Of a DNA stretch of 64,000 bases, positions 9,009 through 17,154 are shown piece by piece. The DNA comes from Lacticaseibacillus sharpeae JCM 1186 = DSM 20505 (GTDB lineage Bacteria; Bacillota; Bacilli; Lactobacillales; Lactobacillaceae): contig NZ_AYYO01000003.1 in NCBI RefSeq assembly GCF_001436225.1, forward strand, positions 1-64,000. Reading direction: 5' to 3'. Numbering within the stretch: the stretch's first letter is position 1; the number at the start of each line of letters is the position of its first letter. The notes below the pieces were generated by a model, which was given only the letters and a program-made list of their open reading frames with translations, ran no database searches and was not told the origin of the DNA. Position numbers and translations under genes: made by a program.

Positions 9009-10469
9009 ATGAACGAACGTGAACGGATTTTAGACTTAGTAAAAAAAGGCATTTTATCTAGTGAAGAGGGTCTGGTTTTGCTTGAAAACCTGGCCAAACA
9101 GGGCAAGGAACCAGCGGGCACGCCAGCTGAACCTGAAGCACCGGTGAAGCAGCCAGAAGAAGCCGCGCAGCCTGAAGCACATGACAGCGCCCTGGACGAA
9201 CTCGAAAGCAAGCGGGCCGCAGCCAAGACCAAGCTCGACACCACTACGGACGAGTTGGCAAACCTGCGTCGCCAGATTGCCGCAAACGACGAACAGATTA
9301 TCGTTTACGACACGATGGAAGACCTCGACACGCTGACGCCGGACAAGGCGGAAGCACGCCTCAGTCTCAAGGGCCAGAACAAGGAATTGACGGCCAAGGC
9401 CACCGCGCTTGAAGAAGAGCGGGTTAACGCCAAGCAGGAACTCAGCGATCTTGAACGCGACCTGCGCAAGCACCAGGTGCACGCCAGCTTCGACAAGGTG
9501 CTGCCTGATGACTGGCAGGAACAGGTCAAGAGCGCAACTGCCGATCTCGGCAAGACCGTTTCCGACGCCACCAGTCAGATTGGTTCCATCGTCAAGAAGA
9601 CGGCTAAGTCCGTGATTGACAACGTGGACTGGAAGGACGTTACGGTGCGGGTGCCAGGGATTGTCACCCAGCGCTTCACCCACACCTTCAACTTCGAAAA
9701 GAACGCCGCAACGGTGGTCGACGTGAACGTGGCCAACGGGGACGTGCACTTCAACACGTGGGACAAGGATGACATCCAGGTGATTGCGAATGTCCGCCTG
9801 TTCGGTAAGGTTGAAGGCGACCCCTTCACCGCTTTCAGTGAGCGGAGCCGGATTGAAGCTGATGACGACAGCTTTATCTTCCAGGTACCTAACAAGCGGA
9901 TTGAAGCTAACTTGACCATCAGCTTGCCGCGCCGTGAGTTTGACCACCTGGCAGCCCGCACCCTGAACGGTAACATTAACTTCGAGGACATTCACGGGAA
10001 GGACTTCTTCGTGAAGACCACCAACGGGGATCTGCGCTTCCGCAACACCCACGCGGTCATGCTCGAAGCCGAGAACGTGAATGGGAGCGTCAAGGCGGTG
10101 GACAGTGCCTTGAAGACCGCCGTGCTCTCCACGGTTAATGGCGACACCCGGTTTGCCGGTCAGTCGAACAGTTTGAAGCTGACAACGGTGAATGGGGATG
10201 CTAAAGTAACCATTAGCAAGCCACTTGCGAGTGTGGCTGCCACCAGTGTTAATGGCGACGTCAAATTGGCGCTGCCGCTCGAACAAGGCATTTCCGGCCA
10301 CGCCAAGACCCGCTTCGGGAGTATCCGCTCCCGGATGCAGGACGTGAAGACGCCCAACAAGTTGATGCACACGCTCGACTTTGACCGTCCCGGCGCAACG
10401 CTCGCCACGGTTAACATCAGCACGGTGACGGGGGATATCCTGCTCAAGGATACCGACCTGAATAAGTAA
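9009..10469 (+). CDS. DUF4097 (YvlB/LiaG-like) protein with N-terminal coiled coil
   Basis: 486 residues from the ATG at 9009 (GGAGG at 8996-9000). Residues 1-30 are a short helical module (ERILDLVKKGILSSEEGL) seen at the start of YvlB-type proteins. About 55-175 is charged and heptad-like, a likely coiled coil. The C-terminal 270 residues are DUF4097: a beta-solenoid-like region with repeated NGD/NGN turns (LNGNI, TNGDL, VNGSV, VNGDT, VNGDA, VNGDV, VTGDI). There is no signal peptide or membrane helix. In Bacillus the yvlABCD operon is linked to envelope stress, so a similar link here is inference. A TG-C-ATAAT-like element at 8961-8968 may be its promoter. Confidence 0.8.
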   Translation: MNERERILDLVKKGILSSEEGLVLLENLAKQGKEPAGTPAEPEAPVKQPEEAAQPEAHDSALDELESKRAAAKTKLDTTTDELANLRRQIAANDEQIIVYDTMEDLDTLTPDKAEARLSLKGQNKELTAKATALEEERVNAKQELSDLERDLRKHQVHASFDKVLPDDWQEQVKSATADLGKTVSDATSQIGSIVKKTAKSVIDNVDWKDVTVRVPGIVTQRFTHTFNFEKNAATVVDVNVANGDVHFNTWDKDDIQVIANVRLFGKVEGDPFTAFSERSRIEADDDSFIFQVPNKRIEANLTISLPRREFDHLAARTLNGNINFEDIHGKDFFVKTTNGDLRFRNTHAVMLEAENVNGSVKAVDSALKTAVLSTVNGDTRFAGQSNSLKLTTVNGDAKVTISKPLASVAATSVNGDVKLALPLEQGISGHAKTRFGSIRSRMQDVKTPNKLMHTLDFDRPGATLATVNISTVTGDILLKDTDLNK

Positions 10470-10493
10470 GTAAGATAGTTAGGAGACGACAAT

Positions 10494-10802
10494 TTGCCAC
10501 TATTAGTTATCCCACTCCTCATCCTTGGGGTATTAATCGTTCTGGGCCTCGCATTCGCGCTCGTCGCGGTGCTGGTCAAGATGCTTTTCGTCCCCGCATT
10601 GATTCTGATTGCAGTGCTCTTCTGGCTGCGGCGCGACCGGCAACCACGTAAGCGCACGCGCAACCCGTACAGAGCCAGCCAGTTCCACAACACGCACCCG
10701 CAGCAACATACGCAGCGGCGTGAACTGCATAACGTGCAGGAAAAGGACGTGAAGAAGCCGCACCACCAGTCAAACCATCCTGACAGTTGGGATGATTTCT
10801 AA
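10494..10802 (+). CDS. Small membrane protein with basic His/Arg-rich tail
   Basis: 102 residues starting at a TTG placed by AGGAGA 7 nt upstream. Residues 2-45 are almost wholly hydrophobic (one long or two short helices). The remainder is hydrophilic and rich in Arg, His, Gln and Asn. It follows the DUF4097 gene by 24 bp and precedes a terminator, so the two probably form an operon. No family recognised; by position it could play the part of the small membrane genes of yvl-type operons. Confidence 0.65.
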   Translation: MPLLVIPLLILGVLIVLGLAFALVAVLVKMLFVPALILIAVLFWLRRDRQPRKRTRNPYRASQFHNTHPQQHTQRRELHNVQEKDVKKPHHQSNHPDSWDDF

Positions 10803-10811
10803 GTGCGGCCA

Positions 10812-10839
10812 AGCAGGACTTACGGGTCCTGCTTTTTTT
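10812..10839 (+). terminator. Intrinsic terminator
   Basis: AGCAGGAC (10812-10819) pairs with GTCCTGCT (10826-10833), followed by seven T. Confidence 0.9.
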
Positions 10840-10892
10840 ATGCCCGCGGCGAATTGCGAAATACGGAATTATGGCCCAGGGACACGTGGGTA

Positions 10893-10901
10893 TGGTAAAA
10901 T
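10893..10901 (+). promoter_or_regulatory. Extended -10 promoter of hprK
   Basis: TG-G-TAAAAT at 10893-10901, 34 bp before the hprK start; no clear -35. Confidence 0.5.
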
Positions 10902-10935
10902 TAGGGTTAAAGTTAAAAAGGGTAGGTGAATCATT

Positions 10936-11874
10936 ATGGCTGACTATGTTACGGTCGAGACGTTGGTTAAATCCGCGAACCTCACCGTGGTTAGTGGCTC
11001 CGAGCATTTGCAGGACCGCAAGATTGTTGTCAGTGATATTTCGCGTCCAGGTTTGGAATTAACCGGGTACTTCAATTATTACCCCCACGAACGGATTCAG
11101 TTGTTCGGCCGGACCGAAATTTCGTATACGCGCAACATGACGCAGGAGGAACGGACTGACGTGCTGAAGCGCATGTGCGCGCGCGACACGCCGGCGTTTG
11201 TTGTGTCCCGTGGCCTGACCCCGCCAGCAGAAATGCTGAGTGCGGCCGCTGCGGCCCAGATTCCAGTGCTGAGCTCCAACTTGCCAACCACGCGGCTGTC
11301 CTCGCTCATCACCGATTTCCTCGACGGGGAACTGGCTGAACGTCAGAGTCTGCACGGGGTGCTGGTCGAAATCTTCGGGCTCGGGGTGCTGATTACCGGG
11401 GATTCCGGGATTGGTAAGTCTGAAACCGCGCTGGAACTCATTCAGCGGGGCCACCGGCTCATTGCTGATGATCGGGTCGATGTTTACCAGCAAGACGAGC
11501 GCACGCTGATTGGGGAAGCCCCAGCCATTTTGTCCCACCTACTTGAAGTCCGCGGAATTGGGATTATCGACGTCATGGACCTGTTCGGGGCCGGCGCCGT
11601 GCGCACCAACTCCCAGATTAATTTGATTGTCCACCTTGCTAACTGGACGCCGGACAAGAACTTTGACCGCCTGGGTAGCGGGGTTCAGAGTCAGTCCATC
11701 TTTGACGTGGAAGTGCCGAAGATTACCGTTCCCGTTCGTGTTGGGCGGAACATTGCCATTATTATCGAGGTTGCGGCGATGAACTTCCGCGCCAAGACCA
11801 TGGGCTATGACGCCACCAAGAAGTTCGAGGCCAACCTCAATAAGCTAATCGCGCAGAACGAATCTGCGGATTAA
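10936..11874 (+). CDS. hprK: HPr kinase/phosphorylase
   Basis: 312 residues, usual length. The N-terminal domain (about 1-130) precedes the kinase core with P-loop GDSGIGKSE starting at residue 155 and the HPrK signature LEVRGIGIIDVMDLFG near residue 205. It phosphorylates or dephosphorylates HPr on its regulatory serine and so sets CcpA-dependent carbon catabolite control. Followed by lgt, the gene pair conserved across Firmicutes. Confidence 0.96.
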   Translation: MADYVTVETLVKSANLTVVSGSEHLQDRKIVVSDISRPGLELTGYFNYYPHERIQLFGRTEISYTRNMTQEERTDVLKRMCARDTPAFVVSRGLTPPAEMLSAAAAAQIPVLSSNLPTTRLSSLITDFLDGELAERQSLHGVLVEIFGLGVLITGDSGIGKSETALELIQRGHRLIADDRVDVYQQDERTLIGEAPAILSHLLEVRGIGIIDVMDLFGAGAVRTNSQINLIVHLANWTPDKNFDRLGSGVQSQSIFDVEVPKITVPVRVGRNIAIIIEVAAMNFRAKTMGYDATKKFEANLNKLIAQNESAD

Positions 11875-11952
11875 GCGGGGGGTTAAGCACCAATAATATC
11901 CAAGCCACGGTGGTACCACATGCTGCTTTGACTTTGGCTGAAGGAGAAATAC

Positions 11953-12795
11953 ATGCTATCTGCTGCACTAAACCCGATTGCCGTTAACCTGGGGCCGCTT
12001 GAGGTTCACTGGTACGGGGTAATCATCGCTAGTGGTGTGATTCTCGCCGTGATTTTAGCAATTCGCGAGGCCAAGCGGCGTAATGTCGCGGAAGATCACA
12101 TTTTAAACTTGGTGCTGTACTCGCTGCCGTTTGCCCTCATCGGGGCGCGGGCCTACTACGTGTTCTTCGAGTGGTCGTACTACTCGAAGCATCCAAGCGA
12201 AATCATTGCCATTTGGAATGGGGGCATTGCCATCTACGGGGCGCTCATCGCCGCGGCAATTGTCTTCATCGTGTACTGCCGGGTGAAGGATCTGTCCATC
12301 TGGCTGGTCCTGGACATCGCGGCGCCAACCGTCATGATTGCCCAAGCGATTGGCCGCTGGGGTAACTTCATGAACCAGGAAGCGTTCGGACAGATTACCT
12401 CGCTGCACTTCCTGCACGAGTTGCATTTACCTGAATGGATAATCCAACAAATGTTAATCGGTGGCCATTACCGCATGCCAACTTTCTTATTTGAGTCGAC
12501 ATGGAACGTAATTGGGTTTATCCTCATAATGTCGATTCGTCACCACCGGGGATGGTTCAAGCAGGGTGAAATTTTCCTGAGTTACGCAATGTGGTACAGT
12601 TTCGGGCGCTTCTTCGTTGAAGGGATGCGCACCGACAGCCTGTACCTGATGCCGGGACTCCGGGTTTCACAACTGGTTTCAATCGTCCTGTTCGTTGGGG
12701 CAATCATCATTTGGCTTTACCGGCGCCACCGGGCAGACACGCCCGATTATCTCGCCGGTAATCTCAATGCTGCAATCAATAATCACGCGGTCTAA
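11953..12795 (+). CDS. lgt: Phosphatidylglycerol--prolipoprotein diacylglyceryl transferase
   Basis: 280 residues, ATG behind AAGGAG. Seven hydrophobic segments and the Lgt signature [13 protein letters not shown] at residues 134-146 containing the catalytic-region Arg and Asn. It attaches diacylglycerol to the lipobox Cys of prolipoproteins such as the PstS encoded upstream. The C-terminal tail is slightly longer than the E. coli form. Confidence 0.95.
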   Translation: MLSAALNPIAVNLGPLEVHWYGVIIASGVILAVILAIREAKRRNVAEDHILNLVLYSLPFALIGARAYYVFFEWSYYSKHPSEIIAIWNGGIAIYGALIAAAIVFIVYCRVKDLSIWLVLDIAAPTVMIAQAIGRWGNFMNQEAFGQITSLHFLHELHLPEWIIQQMLIGGHYRMPTFLFESTWNVIGFILIMSIRHHRGWFKQGEIFLSYAMWYSFGRFFVEGMRTDSLYLMPGLRVSQLVSIVLFVGAIIIWLYRRHRADTPDYLAGNLNAAINNHAV

Positions 12796-12825
12796 GCCGC
12801 ATTCACAATTTAAGGAGTGAACATT

Positions 12826-13845
12826 TTGTCTGAAAAAATTGCTGTTCTAGGTGCTGGGTCATGGGGCACTGTTCTTGCTAACTTACTCACGGATAACGGC
12901 CATGACGTTACCGTGTGGGCATACCTCGACAAGGATGCACACGAACTGAACGACCAGCACACGAATGAGCACTACCTGCCAGGCTTCAAGCTCAACGAAC
13001 GGCTCAAGGCAACCTCAAACCTCAAGGACGCTACTGATGGTGCCAACCTGATCCTCTTCGTTGTGCCAACCAACGTTGTCCGTGGCGTTGCGGAACAGCT
13101 GCTGCCACTGCTTAAGGAATCCGGCAACAAGCCCGTTCTGGTATCCGCCGCTAAGGGTCTGGAAGTGGGCACGTACGACCGCATCTCCGAGATTCTGGCC
13201 TCAGTCATTCCGGCCGAGAACCACTCCGGGATTGTTGTTATTTCTGGTCCTAGCCACGCTGAAGACACTTCAACCAAGGACATCACCACTTTGACCGCAG
13301 CGTCCACCAACCTGGAAGCAGCTCAGTACGTCCAGAAGGTCTTCATGAACAGTTACTTCCGGCTCTACACCAACCAGGACGTGGTTGGTGTCGAAATGGG
13401 TGCCGCACTCAAGAACGTGATTGCTATCGGTGCCGGCGCGCTCCACGGTTTGGGCTACGGCGACAACACGAAGGCCGCCCTCATCACCCGCGGACTTGCT
13501 GAAATCACCCGCCTTGGGGTAACGATGGGTGCTGACCCACTGACCTTCTCCGGGTTGTCCGGGGTTGGTGACTTGATTGTGACCGCGACGAGTGTCCACT
13601 CCCGTAACTGGCGCTGTGGTAACGCATTGGGCCATGGTGAAGCACTGCAGGACATTCTGGACAACATGGGCCAGGTTGTCGAAGGGGTTTCCACGGCCAA
13701 GGTGGCACACGAACTCGCCCAGAAGAAGGGTGTCGAGATGCCAATCACCGACGCAATCTACGGTGTTCTGTACGAAAACAAGCCAATTCGTGAAACCATT
13801 GTTTCCCTGATGGAACGCGATTCCAAGCCTGAATTCGACTACTAA
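12826..13845 (+). CDS. gpsA: NAD(P)-dependent glycerol-3-phosphate dehydrogenase
   Basis: 339 residues. I place the start at the TTG at 12826 because AAGGAG (12812-12817) lies 8 nt before it; the in-frame GTG at 12817 is part of that site. The nucleotide-binding loop GAGSWG is at residues 9-14, and the conserved substrate-domain segments ([34 protein letters not shown]) follow. It makes sn-glycerol-3-phosphate for phospholipids. It lies 30 bp after lgt, consistent with an operon. Confidence 0.95.
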   Translation: MSEKIAVLGAGSWGTVLANLLTDNGHDVTVWAYLDKDAHELNDQHTNEHYLPGFKLNERLKATSNLKDATDGANLILFVVPTNVVRGVAEQLLPLLKESGNKPVLVSAAKGLEVGTYDRISEILASVIPAENHSGIVVISGPSHAEDTSTKDITTLTAASTNLEAAQYVQKVFMNSYFRLYTNQDVVGVEMGAALKNVIAIGAGALHGLGYGDNTKAALITRGLAEITRLGVTMGADPLTFSGLSGVGDLIVTATSVHSRNWRCGNALGHGEALQDILDNMGQVVEGVSTAKVAHELAQKKGVEMPITDAIYGVLYENKPIRETIVSLMERDSKPEFDY

Positions 13846-13859
13846 ACTTGCAGCTTAGA

Positions 13860-13906
13860 AGCGATAGTAACCGCCATTTTGATTTGGGCGGTTATTATCG
13901 CTTTTT
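13860..13906 (+). terminator. Intrinsic terminator after gpsA
   Basis: A 16-bp stem with one mismatch (13860-13875 with 13887-13902) followed by five T. Confidence 0.92.
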
Positions 13907-13969
13907 GCGTGGCGGGGACAACTGGGGCGCGTCGTCCGGGCGCTTTTGGGATTTGTTTCCCGCCGTGGC

Positions 13970-13997
13970 TTTACTTTTGGTAGAATGATGGTATACT
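13970..13997 (+). promoter_or_regulatory. trxB promoter
   Basis: TTTACT at 13970, 16-bp spacer, TATACT at 13992 with an upstream TG. Confidence 0.7.
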
Positions 13998-14052
13998 CAT
14001 TTTAACGACAAGCTTACAATTAGTAAGCGAACATGAATTGGAGATGTGTTCC

Positions 14053-14994
14053 ATGACGAAAAAAGTAGATGTAGTCGTAATTGGTGCCGGCCCAGGTGGG
14101 ATGACCGCGGCGCTTTACGCCTCCCGGGCAAACCTGTCCGTTGTGATGATTGACCGCGGGATTTACGGTGGCCAGATGAACAACACGGCAACAATTGAAA
14201 ACTATCCCGGATACTCCTCAATTCTTGGCCCAGATTTGGGTGAAAAAATGTACGCGGGCGCGACCCAGTTCGGTGCCGAGTACGAATACGGTAACGTGAC
14301 TGGCATCGAGGACCTGGGTGCAACGAAGATTGTGCACACCGATGACGGTGACTACGAAACCAAGGCGGTCATTTTGGCCACCGGGGCGGAACACCGTAAA
14401 GTGGGGATTCCTGGGGAGGAAGAATACGCTGGCCGCGGTGTGTCATACTGTGCCGTATGTGATGGCGCGTTCTTCAAGGACCGGGACCTCGTTGTGATTG
14501 GTGGGGGTGACTCCGCGATTGAGGAAGGCTTGTACCTGACCCAACTCGCTAAGTCCGTCACCGTTATCCACCGGCGTGATCAGCTCCGGGCGCAGAAGAT
14601 TATTCAGAAGCGTGCTTTTGCGAACGACAAGATGCACTTCATCTGGAATGGACTCGTGCAGTCCGTTGAGGGTGACGGCAAGGAAGTCACTGGTGTCACC
14701 TACAAGGACAAGTTCAGTGGCGAAGAGACCACGATTCCCGCTGCCGGTGTGTTCATCTACGTTGGGATCAAGCCAATGACCGACGCATTTGCCGGTCTCG
14801 GTGTCCTCGACGAGCATGGTTGGGTAATCACGAACGACAAGATGGAGACCAGCGTTCCCGGCATTTTCGCCATTGGGGACGTGCGTCAGACCTCATTGCG
14901 GCAGATCACCACGGCCGTTGGGGATGGCGGACTTGCTGGCCAGGGTGTTTTCAATTACATCCAGAGCTTGGGCGACGAAGCAATTGAGGCTTAG
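14053..14994 (+). CDS. trxB: Thioredoxin reductase
   Basis: 313 residues from the ATG at 14053, set by GGAG at 14040-14043; other in-frame starts at 14038 and 14044 overlap that site. FAD-binding GAGPGG near the N-terminus, redox-active C133-A-V-C136 followed by DGAFF, NADPH-binding GGGDSAIEEG, and a C-terminal FAD motif GDVR. It reduces thioredoxin with NADPH and, indirectly, supports ribonucleotide reductase. Usual length. Confidence 0.96.
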   Translation: MTKKVDVVVIGAGPGGMTAALYASRANLSVVMIDRGIYGGQMNNTATIENYPGYSSILGPDLGEKMYAGATQFGAEYEYGNVTGIEDLGATKIVHTDDGDYETKAVILATGAEHRKVGIPGEEEYAGRGVSYCAVCDGAFFKDRDLVVIGGGDSAIEEGLYLTQLAKSVTVIHRRDQLRAQKIIQKRAFANDKMHFIWNGLVQSVEGDGKEVTGVTYKDKFSGEETTIPAAGVFIYVGIKPMTDAFAGLGVLDEHGWVITNDKMETSVPGIFAIGDVRQTSLRQITTAVGDGGLAGQGVFNYIQSLGDEAIEA

Positions 14995-15021
14995 ACCGCA
15001 ACTTAACCACAATAATAAATA

Positions 15022-15060
15022 GGCAGTATGATTTGTATTTTCACAAATCAAATTGCCGTT
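15022..15060 (+). terminator. First of two hairpins after trxB
   Basis: A stem of about 15 bp with one mismatch (15022-15036 with 15042-15056) followed by a short T-rich run. Probably a first, weaker terminator. Confidence 0.55.
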
Positions 15061-15066
15061 TTCAGA

Positions 15067-15098
15067 AACATTTCGCCGATTTAGGCGGGATGTTTTTA
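15067..15098 (+). terminator. Second terminator after trxB
   Basis: AACATTTCGCC (15067-15077) pairs with GGCGGGATGTT (15084-15094) through two G-T pairs; T-rich tail 15093-15102. Confidence 0.8.
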
Positions 15099-15171
15099 TT
15101 TTGCCATTTTGCCGTGCAATGATTACGGGTATACTTACAAAGTAGAAATCAATGAAATGGGAGTGGCAGAT

Positions 15172-16902
15172 ATGGGTTACGACGATACGTATGCAGTTTG
15201 GGCAAAGCAAACCAACTTGCCGGAAGAATTGGCAAAGGATCTTGCCGCACAGAAGGATGACGCGGAAGCACGCGAGGATGCCTTTGCTGTGCCAATGTCA
15301 TTCGGGACGGCGGGCATGCGCGGGGTGTATGGAGCCGGCATCAACCGGATGAACATCTACACCGTGGCGCAGGCAACAGCTGGATTGGCGCGGTACATGA
15401 ACGAATTGGGGGCAGCAACCTGTGCGCGTGGGGTCGCCATTAGCTTCGACTCCCGCCACAATTCTGAACTGTTCGCCCATGTGAGTGCGCACGTTTTGGG
15501 TGCTGCCGGCATCAAGAGCTACGTGTTCGACGCATTGCGGCCAACGCCAGAGCTGTCCTTTGCTGTTCGGGAACTGCACGCTTTTGCCGGGATTATGATC
15601 ACCGCCAGCCACAACCCTAAGCAGTACAACGGCTACAAGCTGTACGGTGAAGATGGCGGCCAGCTGCCACCAGAAGCATCCGACAAGATTACCGAATACG
15701 TGCGTGCCGTCACCGACATCTTCAACATTGCGCAGGCGGATGAAACCGAACTGCGCGCAAGTGGGCTGATGCAGCTGATTGGTGAAGACATCGATGCGGC
15801 CTACCTGGACGCAGTCGCAACCGTCACGGTGAACCCAGAACTGGTGCGGCGTGTAGGTAAAACCATGAAGCTGGTTTACTCGCCACTGCACGGGACGGGG
15901 AAGGTGCCCGTCATGCGCGCATTGCAGCACGCCGGTTTCGCCAACTTCGCCATGGTGCGCCAGCAGGCTATCTACGACCCAGAATTTAGTACGGTGACCC
16001 ACCCGAACCCTGAATTCAAGGAAGCCTTCGACCTGGCGATTAAATTGGGCCGCGAGCAGGACGCTGACTTGCTCATTGCCACTGATCCCGACGCCGACCG
16101 TCTGGGTGCGGCTGTACGCAAAGATGGCGAATATCATTTGCTCACCGGGAACCAGATTGCTAGCTTGCTGCTGCACTACATTTTGGAAGCCAACAAGCAG
16201 GCGGGCACACTGCCAGCCAACGCGGCGGTCGTGAAGAGTTTCGTTTCCACCGAACTAGCCGACGCCATCTGCAAGGATTACGGCGTGGCAATGATTAACG
16301 TCGAAACGGGCTTCAAGTTCATTGGCGACCAGATTGCCCACTACGAAACCACCGGCGACCACACCTTCATGTTCGGATTCGAGGAAAGTTACGGCTACCT
16401 CATCAAGCCGTTTGTCCGCGATAAGGATGCGGTCCAGTCCACATTGCTGCTGGCCGAAGTTGCGGCTTACTACCAGGAACGCGGCATGACCCTCGCCGAC
16501 GCCATTGACGCCCTGTACCAGCGCTACGGTTACTACGCGGAACAGACGACCTCGCTCGAATTCGCCGGGGTGACCGGGCCCAAGAAGATGGCGGCACTCA
16601 TGGTGGCCTTCCGCGAAGAGGCGCCAACCGAATTTGCCGGCGTTAAGATTGCCCGGGTTGAAGATTACCTGACCCAGCAGGCCCAGCTGGAGGACGGTAC
16701 CACTACCGCCATCACCCTCCCGAAGGCTAACGTGCTCAAGTACTACATGGAAGATGGTACCTGGATTGCCATCCGTCCAAGTGGCACCGAGCCCAAGGTG
16801 AAGTTCTACATCGGCGTGCAGGGCAAGAGTGACGCTGACGCCCAGGCTAAGTTGCACCAGTACGCAACGGCGCTGAACACCTTTGCCGAATCTGCAGAAT
16901 AG
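15172..16902 (+). CDS. pgcA: Alpha-phosphoglucomutase (PgcA type)
   Basis: 576 residues from the ATG at 15172, with GGGAG 8 nt upstream; longer in-frame readings from 15109 have no site. Phosphohexomutase superfamily: catalytic S146 in TASHNP, metal-binding D305/D307/D309 in DPDADR, sugar-binding GFEESYGYL, and the C-terminal phosphate-binding RPSGTEPK. It interconverts glucose-1-phosphate and glucose-6-phosphate, feeding UDP-glucose and cell-wall glycans. A TATACT (15130-15135) upstream is a likely -10. Confidence 0.93.
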   Translation: MGYDDTYAVWAKQTNLPEELAKDLAAQKDDAEAREDAFAVPMSFGTAGMRGVYGAGINRMNIYTVAQATAGLARYMNELGAATCARGVAISFDSRHNSELFAHVSAHVLGAAGIKSYVFDALRPTPELSFAVRELHAFAGIMITASHNPKQYNGYKLYGEDGGQLPPEASDKITEYVRAVTDIFNIAQADETELRASGLMQLIGEDIDAAYLDAVATVTVNPELVRRVGKTMKLVYSPLHGTGKVPVMRALQHAGFANFAMVRQQAIYDPEFSTVTHPNPEFKEAFDLAIKLGREQDADLLIATDPDADRLGAAVRKDGEYHLLTGNQIASLLLHYILEANKQAGTLPANAAVVKSFVSTELADAICKDYGVAMINVETGFKFIGDQIAHYETTGDHTFMFGFEESYGYLIKPFVRDKDAVQSTLLLAEVAAYYQERGMTLADAIDALYQRYGYYAEQTTSLEFAGVTGPKKMAALMVAFREEAPTEFAGVKIARVEDYLTQQAQLEDGTTTAITLPKANVLKYYMEDGTWIAIRPSGTEPKVKFYIGVQGKSDADAQAKLHQYATALNTFAESAE

Positions 16903-16915
16903 TTGAAAAAATGAT

Positions 16916-16953
16916 ACACGGTTTGCGTGAATTTGCGCAGGCCGTGTTTTTTT
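16916..16953 (+). terminator. Intrinsic terminator after pgcA
   Basis: ACACGG (16916-16921) pairs with CCGTGT (16942-16947), with additional inner pairing, followed by seven T. Confidence 0.88.
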
Positions 16954-17154
16954 GTGCGTTCAAACTAGCAATTTCATTGAGCCATTGACCCAGTTTATGC
17001 ATATTAATGTCGGGAAGAACGTGCGTAAAGCCCGTGATACCGGCATTTATACGTTGTCTAGCTAGTTAACGTTGTGCACTGCCGGGGTGTTGAAAGATGT
17101 TAATCTAGCTGCGATATCAAAAACACGTGTTATCGAGGGCAAGGGGGCATTACT

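Noticed and set aside
9054-10370. 438-codon open frame on the minus strand
   Set aside because: Fully antisense to the DUF4097 gene; low-complexity translation typical of a GC-rich shadow frame, with no ribosome site.
11910-11919. GTGGTACCAC before lgt, resembling the T-box core
   Set aside because: Only a 10-bp palindrome in a 78-bp gap; no specifier stem, no terminator, and lgt is not a T-box-type gene.
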